Shown one piece after another: positions 10,067 through 18,466 of a DNA stretch of 64,000 nucleotides. The stretch is from an uncultured Sphingobacteriales bacterium (GTDB lineage: Bacteria; Bacteroidota; Bacteroidia; Chitinophagales; Chitinophagaceae), in the NCBI GenBank assembly GCA_937991535.1, contig CALKHN010000024.1:1-64000 (forward strand), in the 5' to 3' direction. Numbering within the stretch: the stretch's first letter is position 1; every line of letters begins with the position of its first letter. The position numbers and the translations under genes are program-made. The notes under the pieces are model-generated. The model was not told the origin of the DNA and did no database searches. It saw nothing but the letters and a program-made list of their open reading frames with translations.

Positions 10067-10525
10067 TTATTGGATTACCTTAAAAGCAATAGCCGGCACA
10101 AGTATTTTGGTTCCGTTTTTCAATCGCACGATCACATTATCAAGGATCATCTGGTCGCCTTTAACAATGTTATCTTTGATACTTTGCCTCCACAGTTTCG
10201 GCATCACACTCGTATCGCTGAAATCATTTACCCGAATGTCATCGGTTGTTTTGCGTTCACCTGTATCAGGATCTTCGTAACTGCTTTTAAATTTATAAAT
10301 GGATCGGAAACGGGCTATAGTATATTTATTTCCCTTTTCATCGCGGGCCACCAGCGATGAATCAATTATACGGGATAGTATATCCGAAGTAATGTCGCCT
10401 CCCTTAAAGCCGCCAATGTTGATGCTTATTTTAGGCAATACCGCAGATGCTACAGGCTTTTGTTTATTTTGTGCCAGCACGGCCGTAGCTGAAAAAAAGA
10501 GGAATAAGTATATCAGTTTTTTCAT
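10067..10525 (-). CDS. Secreted hypothetical protein
   Basis: A 152-residue protein from the ATG at 10525; an upstream in-frame start is less likely because it would precede the signal peptide. The signal peptide KKLIYLFLFFSATAVLA is clear. The mature part has IARFRSIYKFKSSYED and ends VKGDQMILDNVIVRLKNG then AIAFKVIQ. This ending recalls the C-terminal domains of GldM-like proteins of Bacteroidota gliding/type IX secretion, but the match is weak and I do not assign a function. It is convergent with the metallopeptidase gene. Confidence 0.6.
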   Translation of the reverse strand: MKKLIYLFLFFSATAVLAQNKQKPVASAVLPKISINIGGFKGGDITSDILSRIIDSSLVARDEKGNKYTIARFRSIYKFKSSYEDPDTGERKTTDDIRVNDFSDTSVMPKLWRQSIKDNIVKGDQMILDNVIVRLKNGTKILVPAIAFKVIQ

Positions 10526-10668
10526 TGGAGCCAATTTGCAGAAATCACTTGTTAACTTACAAAACGCCTGCAAATTAGAATTTATTATACAGCGGTTTTG
10601 TTAAAGCTGTACGCCGCAATTTTATTTTATCAAATTGCGGGATAAAAATATGGTGCAAAATGAATATA

Positions 10669-10776
10669 CTATGTTTTTTTCTCAGAGGGTTTTTCGCCTC
10701 CCGGCAGTTTTTCCTCAAACATATGCGCCAGGAAAGGTTTATATTCAGGATTTTTGATAACAGTTTCTAACAGGAA
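10669..10776 (-). other. 35 in-frame sense codons directly after the HAD gene stop
   Basis: Immediately after the TAG of the HAD phosphatase, the same frame continues for 35 sense codons (with NPEYKPFLAHMFEEKLPGGE) and then stops at TAG 10669-10671. The composition looks coding rather than random. It may be the 3' tail of another, lost gene or a former C-terminal extension. The phosphatase itself is already full length without it. Confidence 0.35.
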
Positions 10777-11436
10777 CTATCGAAGCAGATTTAATTCAGG
10801 CTCACCGAAATCCAGCAAACTTTCGAGTTGTAAATCGGCAGCGTTCCATCGGGATTGATGGCGCATTTGCTGATCGGGTACAACCACGCATTTCATTCGT
10901 GCAGCTTTGGCAGCAATCATCCCGTTAAATGAATCTTCAAAACAAATACAATTAACGGGAGAAGAACGCAATTCCTCCGCACAGGTTAGGTAAACTTCAG
11001 GATGTGGTTTGCCGAATTTTAAAAATTGCGCGGAGGTCATGGCCTGCAGGCGATGCCCGATATTTAATTTTCCGGCTACCACATGTACGACTGCCATCGG
11101 GGAGGAGGTGGCCAGGCCAATTTTATAATGGTGCTGTGTTAAAAGGTCGAATACTTCGTGTACGCCCGGCATGGCCATGCCGCGGCTGTCAATTTTGTCA
11201 ATTGCTTTTTTGATGATCATCTTCATTGCATCATCAACAAAACGCAGGTCTTTCTTAAAATAATGGAGCCAGTGCGCAATCCATTCCTCCGTACGCAAAC
11301 CGCGGGTATCGTGATATTGCTTTGTTGTTAGCTGAATATTGAACTCCTGTAAAACTTCTGCTGCCGACTCTTCCCACAGGGGTTCAGAATCAATAAGCAG
11401 TCCATCCATATCAAAAATTACGGTATCTGTTTGCAT
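10777..11436 (-). CDS. HAD-superfamily sugar-phosphate phosphatase (HxpB/YniC-like)
   Basis: A cytosolic haloacid-dehalogenase phosphatase. Motif I is FDMDGLLIDSEP (Asp nucleophile and acid/base Asp at residues 9 and 11), motif II is ATSSPM, motif III is the Lys of KFGKPHPEVY, and motif IV is CFEDSFNG. The cap domain between motifs I and II is of the alpha-helical beta-phosphoglucomutase/hexitol-phosphatase subtype. The length of 219 residues fits E. coli YniC-like enzymes that hydrolyse 2-deoxyglucose-6-phosphate and hexitol phosphates. The exact substrate is not determinable. Confidence 0.85.
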   Translation of the reverse strand: MQTDTVIFDMDGLLIDSEPLWEESAAEVLQEFNIQLTTKQYHDTRGLRTEEWIAHWLHYFKKDLRFVDDAMKMIIKKAIDKIDSRGMAMPGVHEVFDLLTQHHYKIGLATSSPMAVVHVVAGKLNIGHRLQAMTSAQFLKFGKPHPEVYLTCAEELRSSPVNCICFEDSFNGMIAAKAARMKCVVVPDQQMRHQSRWNAADLQLESLLDFGEPELNLLR

Positions 11437-11448
11437 CGTGCAAATATA

Positions 11449-11515
11449 TGGTGAATAGTGAGTAGTGAGTTGTGAAAATGAGAGAGGTGAATGGTGAATA
11501 GTGAAAGGAGAGGAA
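11449..11515. repeat. Purine-rich intergenic word repeat (GTGAATAGTGA family)
   Basis: Short degenerate iterations of GTGAATAGTGA, GTGAGTAGTGA and GGTGAATGGTGAA between the HAD gene and the acyltransferase. The same word family recurs at 20208-20233 (inverted), 48668-48700 and 56437-56466. It is non-coding, although in-frame reading would extend the acyltransferase N-terminus spuriously. Confidence 0.6.
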
Positions 11516-11691
11516 AGTACCGCCGGTACTGTTATTTCCGGCGGACTTTACCTGTTGAGCTTATTGCAATGCGAAAACAGCCTGCACTTCAAATTTCAGT
11601 TTTATTTGTGCGGCAGCGTAGCATGAGGGCTAACAAAGTTTTTACAAATAGCCTATATTGCAAAGCAAATCAGGAGTATAAACACTTACCA

Positions 11692-12432
11692 ATGGGTTCA
11701 TTTTTTGAAAGGTTGCGCTATGTAAAACTGGTACGGAAGGTGGTATATGTTATCATCGGTTGCCTGTCGTACCCCGGGTTGGCAATTATGAACCGTCTTA
11801 AAATTACAGGGACAGAACATCTCAAAAATTTACCGAGTAATAATGTATTATTCGTGAGCAATCACCAAACCTATTTTATGGATGTGATTGCTTTTCTCCA
11901 TATTTTTTGTGCGGTAAAGTGGAGGAAGAAAAATAAATTGGGTGTTCCCTATTACCTTCTTAATCCTTTTACAAACGTATATTTTGTTTCGGCAGAAGAT
12001 ACCATGAAAAAAACTTTCATGAGCAGGCTAATGGCTTTGGCGGGTTCTCTAACGGTAAAACGTACCTGGGTAGAAGAGGACAAGACGGTAAGAAAAGGGT
12101 TAAATCTTTCCGACACCAAAAAAATTCTGAATGCGCTAAGCCGGGGTTGGGTAATTACTTTTCCGCAGGGAACTACCACACCCTTTGCGCCCGGAAGAAA
12201 AGGCACAGCTTTCCTGGTGAAGCAAGCCCGTTGCATGGTTGTGCCTATTGTGATTGATGGTTTCAATAAGGCTTTTCACAAAAAAAACCTGAAACTTATG
12301 CAGAAGGGGGTGCTTTTAACGGTGCATTTTAAACCCCCACTCAATATAAATTACGACGACAATTTAGATGATATGCTGGGTCAACTGATGGAGGCCATAG
12401 AACAGAGCGATGCATATAAAACCAGGCTGTAA
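11692..12432 (+). CDS. 1-acyl-sn-glycerol-3-phosphate acyltransferase-like protein (PlsC family)
   Basis: A membrane-associated phospholipid-biosynthesis acyltransferase. From the ATG at 11692 (MGSFFERLRY) the protein is 246 residues. It has an N-terminal hydrophobic helix (VVYVIIGCLSYPGLAIM), the catalytic NHQTYFMD box (HX4D, about residues 59-66) and the acceptor-binding FPQGTTT box, a variant of FPEGTRS with Gln in place of the usual Glu. The longer frame from 11491 begins in repeat sequence and is rejected as N-terminus. The gene is convergent with the thioesterase, with only two bases between the stops. The Gln-for-Glu change means the acyl acceptor could differ from lysophosphatidate. 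Confidence 0.78.
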   Translation: MGSFFERLRYVKLVRKVVYVIIGCLSYPGLAIMNRLKITGTEHLKNLPSNNVLFVSNHQTYFMDVIAFLHIFCAVKWRKKNKLGVPYYLLNPFTNVYFVSAEDTMKKTFMSRLMALAGSLTVKRTWVEEDKTVRKGLNLSDTKKILNALSRGWVITFPQGTTTPFAPGRKGTAFLVKQARCMVVPIVIDGFNKAFHKKNLKLMQKGVLLTVHFKPPLNINYDDNLDDMLGQLMEAIEQSDAYKTRL

Positions 12433-12434
12433 AA

Positions 12435-12956
12435 TTATTCTTCAGCAAAAAGCGCCTTAAGTTCAAATGCATCATTCGGTTTCATTTTGCCACCCAATAT
12501 TAATCTTAACTGCCTTCTTCGCATGGCTCCTTCATATAATTTTTGTTCATATTCCGATTGGGGTGTAAGCTGCGGAACAGGCGATGGCTTTCCATCTGGA
12601 TTGAGTGCCACAAAAGTATAATAGGCTTCATTGCTTTTGTATTTGTGTTGTCGCTTCAGATCTTCACCCCATACACGAATATGCACTTCCATAGAAGTGG
12701 TGAACGCCCGGCTTACTTTAGCTTCTATATAAACAACGTTCCCAAGCAATATAGGCGCCTCAAAAGAAATATTATCAACCGAAGCGGTAACCACCGGCGC
12801 ATTGGCATGTTTTTGGGCAGAAAGGGCTGAAGCGATGTCCATCCAGTACATAAGCCTGCCACCCATAAGGTTCCCAAACACATTCGTATCATTGGGCAAT
12901 ACCAGCTCTGTCATCATTACCAGCGACTCACTGGCTTTTTTTGAGATCATTTCCAT
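12435..12956 (-). CDS. Acyl-CoA thioesterase, hotdog fold (YciA/cytosolic acyl-CoA hydrolase-like)
   Basis: Hydrolyses acyl-CoAs to free fatty acids and CoA. The 173-residue product begins MEMISKKASESLVMMTE. The family core is VLPNDTNVFGNLMGGRLMYWMDIASA, covering the catalytic Asn and the N/D-x-x-G-x-x-G-G region, followed by SFEAPILLGNVVYIEAKV. The C-terminal PQSEYEQKLYEGAMRRRQLR helix is typical of YciA-type members. The start at 12956 is preferred over 13085, because the longer frame reads through a terminator hairpin at 13055-13095. The physiological acyl length is unknown. Confidence 0.85.
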   Translation of the reverse strand: MEMISKKASESLVMMTELVLPNDTNVFGNLMGGRLMYWMDIASALSAQKHANAPVVTASVDNISFEAPILLGNVVYIEAKVSRAFTTSMEVHIRVWGEDLKRQHKYKSNEAYYTFVALNPDGKPSPVPQLTPQSEYEQKLYEGAMRRRQLRLILGGKMKPNDAFELKALFAEE

Positions 12957-13054
12957 TAACGACTTTTGCGCAAAGATAAGGATTGGAAGCAAGGGTTGTT
13001 TTCTTGTAAAACAGCGTAGCCAATGGCATGGGGATCGGTTGTTAGGCCGGAAAA

Positions 13055-13095
13055 AAAATAAGAAGTGAATGATGCCGGCACTCACTTCTTATTTT
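13055..13095 (-). terminator. Intrinsic terminator, 14-bp perfect stem
   Basis: AAAATAAGAAGTGA and TCACTTCTTATTTT form a perfect 14-bp inverted repeat around a 13-base loop. On the minus strand it is followed by a T-run. It ends transcription from the barrel-protein/mini-protein genes before the thioesterase. Confidence 0.75.
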
Positions 13096-13137
13096 CATAA
13101 TGCTCATGTACAATAATACCTGAGCAGGGCTGTTCTC

Positions 13138-13227
13138 TTATGCGTTTGCAATTAGGGTATAAATGACCAGGATGGCTATAATGGCAACCCTTATGGTAAT
13201 AATATTGGCTGTTATCGTTTTCTTCAT
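13138..13227 (-). CDS. 29-residue single-pass membrane mini-protein
   Basis: A small ORF with an ATG: MKKTITANIITIRVAII, then a hydrophobic stretch ending YTLIANA and a TAA stop. The positive N-terminus followed by about 20 hydrophobic residues predicts one transmembrane helix or an uncleaved signal. It lies 43 bases downstream of the barrel-protein gene and is followed after about 40 bases by a strong terminator, so it could be the last gene of that transcript. No family is recognised, and conservation cannot be assessed here. Confidence 0.45.
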   Translation of the reverse strand: MKKTITANIITIRVAIIAILVIYTLIANA

Positions 13228-13270
13228 GAGTTGAGTTTTTTGATTACAGGATATGGATTGTCAATTGATC

Positions 13271-14254
13271 TTAAAAAATCATAGGACAGCGTAAAATACC
13301 TGATGAGCCGCCGTTGCCACCTAAACGAATACCCACTTTAATGCTTGCGGAATAATAAGAATCGTTCCTGGTGGGTGTACCGCGTTTATCTCCTGCATTA
13401 TAAGAAGGAATTCTGGTACCAGGACTTACCTGCTGAGCCTTATTGTGCATTTGTTTGGCAATGGCTGCGGTTCTTGATCCTGCGCCAAAATAACTGTCAA
13501 AATCACTGTCGGCAATAAACGTTGTTCCAATATCATCAATATAATCGGTAAAGGTTTTCCGGTTTACAATTTCAAATGCGGCGTTCACTTTATCGGAGAA
13601 ATAATAGCGTATACCCACACCGTAAGGAATATTTATTTGCGTGAGGCCGTATTCTTTTTTGTCGGGATATTGAGGCATACCCTGTCCTTCGGTACGCAAA
13701 GGTTTCAGGTCAACCCATGTTTTTGTGCCATTGGGTGCGGTATACTGCCCTCGCGGGTTAAAATGAAAAACGCCGATACCGATCACCCCGTAAGGACGGA
13801 ATTTGTGATACAAATCCTTGTCATCCATCTCAAGAAATACTGTGGGATATATTTCACCGGTTAAGGTAAGTTCCTGTATAGGTATTCTGGCCGAAAGATT
13901 CCTGTTCTTACGGGCAACTTCAAGGCCGCCCTTATCTACAATAATACTGTCCGCTCCCTCAAGCGTTGTAAAATTTGCGGCCAGCGTTATTCCAAGAAAT
14001 TCACTTGGACGAATGGTGAGATACGCACCTTTCATCAGTTTGGTCATTTGGATGTTATTGTCTTTCAGAAATGTTTTGCCCGTGCCATAATGCCCGCCCA
14101 AATCGCCAAGCAGATTTGACGGTCCTATATTGAGGCCTGCCTCGTATACCGGCTTGCCGAAAAAGATGTACTGGCTGTGCGCTTTCACTGAAAAGAAACT
14201 GATGGCCGTAATGATACAGGCACGAAAAATTTTGTTGAGTAATTTTTGCGTCAT
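13271..14254 (-). CDS. Outer-membrane beta-barrel protein (DUF6089-like)
   Basis: A 327-residue exported barrel protein of a family common in Bacteroidota. Signal peptide 1-27 ends VKAHS. It is followed by EAGLNIGPSNLLGDLGG, the conserved opening of DUF6089-type proteins, then alternating strands (YLTIRPSEFLGITLAAN; FRPYGVIGIGVFHFNP; INIPYGVGIRYYFSDKVNA) and a C-terminal strand region SASIKVGIRLGG. The last residues after GNGGSSG are unusual for a barrel closing strand. It probably has a structural or envelope-integrity role; no ligand is known. Confidence 0.75.
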   Translation of the reverse strand: MTQKLLNKIFRACIITAISFFSVKAHSQYIFFGKPVYEAGLNIGPSNLLGDLGGHYGTGKTFLKDNNIQMTKLMKGAYLTIRPSEFLGITLAANFTTLEGADSIIVDKGGLEVARKNRNLSARIPIQELTLTGEIYPTVFLEMDDKDLYHKFRPYGVIGIGVFHFNPRGQYTAPNGTKTWVDLKPLRTEGQGMPQYPDKKEYGLTQINIPYGVGIRYYFSDKVNAAFEIVNRKTFTDYIDDIGTTFIADSDFDSYFGAGSRTAAIAKQMHNKAQQVSPGTRIPSYNAGDKRGTPTRNDSYYSASIKVGIRLGGNGGSSGILRCPMIF

Positions 14255-14388
14255 GAGAGCGGATTTTAGCTTTCAAAAAGTATTGGACTGACCTAATTAA
14301 CGGAATAAGCTGTAAAATAGTATAGTAGAAAAGGGTTCGGACCCTGAGCTGATCAATCAGAAAAAACGAATGGGGTCAACAGGTTTCT

Positions 14389-14835
14389 TTAAGGCAGGAT
14401 CATCTTAATATGTTCAATATTGTCTTCCAGGTAGATATCGCTATCCTGTACAAATCCCATGCTTTCATAAAATTTTTTGAGGTATAACTGGGCGCCAATT
14501 TTGATGGGCCCCCGCCCAAATAATTGATATACAGCAAGAACAGATCGCTCCACTAATGCTTTGCCAACCCCGGTTCCACGTACCTGCGCAGCATTAACCA
14601 CGCGCCCGATTGCGGCTTCTTTATACATTGTTCCGGGGGCGAACAGGCGGGTGCAGCCTACTAATTTTTCGCCTTTCCATGCGCATAAGTGCCACGCTTT
14701 CTGATCATTATCATCTGCGTCTAAGAAAACGCATTGCTGCTCTACTATAAATACTTCCATGCGCAACTGAAGAATTTTGTACAACTCATGAACAGTGAGT
14801 TCCTCAAATGTTTTAATTTTCCATTGCAGCACCAT
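14389..14835 (-). CDS. elaA: GNAT acetyltransferase, ElaA family
   Basis: A 148-residue acetyl-CoA-dependent N-acetyltransferase. From MVLQWKIKTFEEL it matches the ElaA pattern: LYKILQLRMEVFIVEQQC near the N-terminus, the acetyl-CoA loop IGRVVNAAQVRGTGVGKALVE (R/Q-x-x-G-x-G/A) and the conserved ending IGAQLYLKKFYESMGF then EDNIEHIKM. The start at 14835 is chosen because residues further upstream derive from intergenic repeat sequence. The substrate of ElaA proteins is not established. Confidence 0.85.
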   Translation of the reverse strand: MVLQWKIKTFEELTVHELYKILQLRMEVFIVEQQCVFLDADDNDQKAWHLCAWKGEKLVGCTRLFAPGTMYKEAAIGRVVNAAQVRGTGVGKALVERSVLAVYQLFGRGPIKIGAQLYLKKFYESMGFVQDSDIYLEDNIEHIKMILP

Positions 14836-14860
14836 AAGAATTTGATGTATGGTAACGAAA

Positions 14861-15040
14861 TACAAAGTTCGAAAGAAATACAAAAAGCGAAGAACCAAAT
14901 TGCAAGAAACAAATAAAATTCAAATTTCAATTTCAGATCCGAAGTCATAAGCTCTAAATCCGAAATAGAACCATTAATAATAAACCATGCTTCAAATTGA
15001 AACGGATACCCTGAAACCTGAAACCTGTAACCTGTAGCCC
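14861..15040. repeat. Intergenic degenerate word repeats
   Basis: An AT-rich spacer built from short recurring words: GAAATACAAA, GAACCAAATTGCAAGAAA, AAATTTCAATTTC and the tandem CCTGAAACCTGAAACCTG. An inverted relative of the GAACCAAATT block is present at 20110-20165. It is non-coding. Confidence 0.55.
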
Positions 15041-15042
15041 AT

Positions 15043-16305
15043 TCAATATCCATACTTCTCTTTCCAAAGTTCTTTCAGCCATTTTCTTAATTCTTCTTCC
15101 CTGGCATTTTTACCCGGATTATAAAAAGTGGTGCCTTTCACCTCTGCCGGTAAATATTCTTGCGGAGAAAAATTTTTCTGGTAATCATGCGCATATTGAT
15201 AGCCTTTTCCATAATCCATATTTTTCATCAGCTTTGTTGGTGCATTACGTATATGCAGGGGCACGGGTAAATCGCCAAATTGTTTAACCGCAGCCAATGC
15301 TGCACCTATAGCAAGGTATGCCGCATTGCTCTTGGGTGATGAAGCAAGATACGTGGTGCATTGCGATAGTATGATCCTGGATTCGGGATAACCTATCTTA
15401 TTAACCGCTTCAAACGTGGCATTGGCCAGCAAAAGCGCGTTTGGATTGGCGTTACCAATGTCTTCGCTGGCCAGGATGACCAGTCTTCTTGCTATAAATT
15501 TTACATCTTCTCCGCCTTCAATCATTCTTGCCAGCCAGTAAACGGCTGCGTTGGGATCGCTGCCGCGGATGGATTTAATGAATGCTGAAATGATATCATA
15601 ATGCTGCTCCCCGCTTTTGTCGTACAGTGCAATGCGCTTTTGAGCAATATCCATTACCAGGTCATCCGTTACGGATAGAGGTTCATTACCCGGAACTCCG
15701 TCTGCAACGAGTTCCAGCAGGTTCAGCAATTTCCTGGCATCGCCTCCTGAAATATTAAGCAATGCAGCGGTTTCGTTTACATTTATTTTACGCTTGCTGA
15801 GCTCAGTATCTTTTTCAATAGCCAGTGCAAGTAATTTTTTTAAAGCGGTTTCATCAAGTGGCTTTAATACATACACCAAACAGCGGCTCAGTAAAGCGGC
15901 ATTCACTTCAAAAGATGGGTTTTCGGTTGTGGCGCCAATAAGGGTAATAGTACCTTTTTCTACTGCACCCAGTAAAGCGTCCTGCTGTCCTTTGTGGAAA
16001 CGGTGAATTTCATCAATGAATAAAATGCTTTCGGGTTGGAGTTTTGCTTTTTCAATCACCTCCCTTACTTCTTTTACGCCGGCGCTTATGGCGCTCAATG
16101 TATAAAAGGGAACATTAAGCGTATGTGCAATAATGTTAGCAATGGTGGTTTTACCAACACCAGGCGGCCCCCATAAGATCATGGAAGGGATTTTGCCCTG
16201 TTGTATGGCTTTACGCAATATGCTTCCCTGGCCGGTAAGATGTTCCTGTCCTACAAGCTCGTCTAATGATTTCGGTCGTAACCGTTCTGCCAGTGGGGCT
16301 GCCAT
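15043..16305 (-). CDS. rarA: Replication-associated recombination protein A (RarA/MgsA, AAA+ ATPase)
   Basis: A clamp-loader-like ATPase acting at stalled replication forks. Residues 1-20 carry LAERLRPKSLDELVGQEHL. Walker A is GPPGVGKTT (about 46-54) and Walker B is ILFIDEIHRF (about 93-102). Sensor-1 is LIGATTENPSFEVNAALLSR, with the sensor-2 region GDARKLLNLLE. The C-terminal half has the family tetramerisation region (SDPNAAVYWLARMIEGGED; PLHIRNAPTKLMK). At 420 residues it is full length. It appears to be transcribed alone. Confidence 0.95.
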   Translation of the reverse strand: MAAPLAERLRPKSLDELVGQEHLTGQGSILRKAIQQGKIPSMILWGPPGVGKTTIANIIAHTLNVPFYTLSAISAGVKEVREVIEKAKLQPESILFIDEIHRFHKGQQDALLGAVEKGTITLIGATTENPSFEVNAALLSRCLVYVLKPLDETALKKLLALAIEKDTELSKRKINVNETAALLNISGGDARKLLNLLELVADGVPGNEPLSVTDDLVMDIAQKRIALYDKSGEQHYDIISAFIKSIRGSDPNAAVYWLARMIEGGEDVKFIARRLVILASEDIGNANPNALLLANATFEAVNKIGYPESRIILSQCTTYLASSPKSNAAYLAIGAALAAVKQFGDLPVPLHIRNAPTKLMKNMDYGKGYQYAHDYQKNFSPQEYLPAEVKGTTFYNPGKNAREEELRKWLKELWKEKYGY

Positions 16306-16718
16306 AGTAGAGCAAAAATAAGTGATAAGTTCAATTGGACGGCTGGTTGAATTTTTAAGGGGAAAGCCGGATGTGTTTTATAACAAGAGCGGAGAAGTTT
16401 TCAGCTACGCCAAAGGAGTCGAAGTAAATAACGGATAGGAATAGGGGCTGGCTCAGGAAGCATCTAACTTCGCTACGATCAATACAGATGCCTCGTTCCC
16501 ACCGCGGCGGGCAGGCTCAGCATGACAATACAGAACTGCTCGAATCGTATTTTGATGAATGTGTTTATTGTGAAAGGAGTTAACTAATTTTGTACAGCAC
16601 AACCCTCACAGATCGTCAGCCAAAAGAAAATATTTTTCGATGAATGCGTAAATCCAGTTGGGGTAGTTACCCGCGTGGGTAAAATAAAGTTATTTAAAAC
16701 ATTAATAAAAAACAGACG
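16306..16718. other. Intergenic region
   Basis: 413 bases between divergent rarA and the FMN-dehydrogenase gene. It includes a GC-rich word, CCCACCGCGGCGGGCAGGC, with a related CCGCCGCGGCGGACAGG at about 20091, and the flanking CTCAGCATGACAATAC. These look like decayed dispersed repeats. No gene is evident. Promoters for both flanking genes must lie here, but I cannot place them. Confidence 0.45.
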
Positions 16719-17873
16719 ATGAAATTTAAGTATAATCCCAGTTATCCTTCCGTGGAAGATTTAATAAAAAAAGCCAAAAGAAAGATACCAAAATTTGCAT
16801 TTGAATATTTAGACGGCGGCTGTAATGAAGATGTAAACCTTCACAGGAATACTGCCGAAATTCGCGAGGTGGAATTGCTTCCTCAGTACCTGGCTGTGCA
16901 TAAGGGCTCTGATATGCGCACAGAATTATTTGGACACACCTACGATGCGCCTTTCGGGATTGCCCCGGTAGGGCTGCAGGGACTGATGTGGCCCAAAGCC
17001 CCTGAAATTCTGGCCAAGGCTGCCTTTGAGCACAATATACCTTTTATATTGAGCACAGTATCTACCAGCAGCATTGAAAAAATAAGTGAAATTACAGAAG
17101 GACGGGCCTGGTTTCAATTGTACCATCCTGCGGAAAACAGGCTCAGGGATCAGATCATAAAAAGAGCGGAGGCAGCCCATTGTCCCGTACTCGTTATTCT
17201 TTGTGATGTGCCCACTTTTGGATATCGTCCGCGTGATATAAGAAATGGTTTGGCCATGCCACCTAAAATGTCGCTCAGGAATATGCTTCAGATTATGGGT
17301 AAGCCCGATTGGGCGGTTAAAACACTTACCAACGGGCAGCCCGCTTTTGAAACCTTAAAGCCTTATATACCGGAAGGACTTAGTTTGAGGCGGCTCGGCG
17401 AGTTTATGGATCAAACTTTTTCGGGGAGGCTGAACGAAGAAAAGATTGCGCCTATCCGCGATATGTGGAAGGGAAAAATTGTTTTGAAAGGAGTGGCGAG
17501 TGAATCAGATACTCAGAAAGCCATTCAGTTGGGTCTCGACGGTATTATTGTATCTAATCATGGCGGAAGGCAGTTGGATGCCGGCCAGTCAACCATAAAA
17601 CCTCTTACCACCATTGCTGCCAAATATGGCGATAAAATAAAAGTAATGATGGATAGTGGTTTAAGGTCCGGGCCCGATGTGGCAAGGGCGCTGGCTTCCG
17701 GGGCCCGCTTTACATTCCTGGGAAGAACATTTATGTATGGCGTAGCGGCACTGGGTAGTGACGGGGGAGACCATACCATTGCTATCTTGAAAACACAGCT
17801 TCAGCAGGTTATGGAACAAATTTGCTGCGAAAAAGTAAGCGACTTTCCCAAACACCTCGTAACATATAAGTGA
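16719..17873 (+). CDS. FMN-dependent alpha-hydroxy-acid dehydrogenase/oxidase (lactate dehydrogenase-like)
   Basis: An (S)-2-hydroxyacid-oxidising TIM-barrel flavoprotein, 384 residues. Visible family features are FAFEYLDGGCNEDVNL at the start, FGIAPVGLQGLMWP and ILSTVSTSSIE (FMN-binding), WFQLYHP (active-site Tyr), ILCDVPTFGYRPRDIRNG, the FMN-binding Lys of IVLKGVASE, the catalytic SNHGGRQLD His, and DSGLRSGPDVARALASGA. All catalytic positions appear present. Substrate choice among L-lactate, glycolate and mandelate is not determinable. It is transcribed alone and followed by a strong terminator. Confidence 0.88.
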   Translation: MKFKYNPSYPSVEDLIKKAKRKIPKFAFEYLDGGCNEDVNLHRNTAEIREVELLPQYLAVHKGSDMRTELFGHTYDAPFGIAPVGLQGLMWPKAPEILAKAAFEHNIPFILSTVSTSSIEKISEITEGRAWFQLYHPAENRLRDQIIKRAEAAHCPVLVILCDVPTFGYRPRDIRNGLAMPPKMSLRNMLQIMGKPDWAVKTLTNGQPAFETLKPYIPEGLSLRRLGEFMDQTFSGRLNEEKIAPIRDMWKGKIVLKGVASESDTQKAIQLGLDGIIVSNHGGRQLDAGQSTIKPLTTIAAKYGDKIKVMMDSGLRSGPDVARALASGARFTFLGRTFMYGVAALGSDGGDHTIAILKTQLQQVMEQICCEKVSDFPKHLVTYK

Positions 17874-17908
17874 TCAAAGCTTATGGCAAAGCTGTTTGGT
17901 TCACGGAG

Positions 17909-17950
17909 AAAAACAGTCAGCACCCGACGCAGGAGGGTCAGACTGTTTTT
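17909..17950 (+). terminator. Intrinsic terminator
   Basis: AAAAACAGTC and GACTGTTTTT form a 10-bp stem, extended inside by ACCC/GGGT, and followed by TTTTTCTG on the plus strand. It lies 36 bases after the hydroxyacid dehydrogenase stop, between convergent genes. Confidence 0.75.
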
Positions 17951-18022
17951 CTGATCTTACCAATACTCATCGTCCTGCCTACTGCTAAAGCTCAATTTTA
18001 TTACTATTGGTGCGGCAACTTA

Positions 18023-18466
18023 TCACTCTTCTCCGAAAACCTGGTGTGTTGAAACAGCTATCCTGTTCCATGAATTGATGATAATAATCTGCATAATAAT
18101 TTGCGCCAGCACATTTTCTCCGTAAAGTCCCAGAACCCTGTTATATGTTTCATCACTTACGCCGCCTTGCGAAATGAGGGTAACCTCCTCCGTTAGCTGA
18201 AGTACCGCTCTTTCTTCTTCTGTAAACAACGGAGATTCTCTCCATGCCGATAAGGCAAATATTCTTCGCTGTGTTTCGCCAATCTCCAGGGCCTCCTGTG
18301 TATGCATATCAATGCAATATGCGCAACTGTTCATTTGTGAAGCTCTTATTTTTATCAGTTCCCGGAGCCCGGGCGCTATTTGGGAGTTCCTGGCATATTG
18401 TTCGAGCGTAAGCATGCCCTTGTAGGCGTTGGGTTCTGTTTTTAAAATGTTTATTCTTTTCATCAT
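18023..18466 (-). CDS. Carboxymuconolactone decarboxylase/AhpD-like protein
   Basis: A 147-residue helical protein with the peroxidase-type CxxC motif in SCAYCIDMHTQEA (about residues 52-64), preceded by GLRELIKIRASQMN, the classic AhpD-like context. Such proteins act as alkylhydroperoxidase-linked disulfide reductases. The start overlaps the stop of the upstream PEP-mutase-family gene by 4 bp (ATGA), indicating translational coupling in a two-gene operon. The electron donor is unknown. Confidence 0.85.
   Translation of the reverse strand: MMKRINILKTEPNAYKGMLTLEQYARNSQIAPGLRELIKIRASQMNSCAYCIDMHTQEALEIGETQRRIFALSAWRESPLFTEEERAVLQLTEEVTLISQGGVSDETYNRVLGLYGENVLAQIIMQIIIINSWNRIAVSTHQVFGEE

Noticed and set aside
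11491..11691. N-terminal extension of the PlsC-like protein
   Set aside because: The first 67 codons read through GTGA-type repeat sequence and have no family similarity; the ATG at 11692 starts the conserved part.
12957..13085. N-terminal extension of the thioesterase
   Set aside because: It reads through a 14-bp terminator stem and precedes a normal family start.
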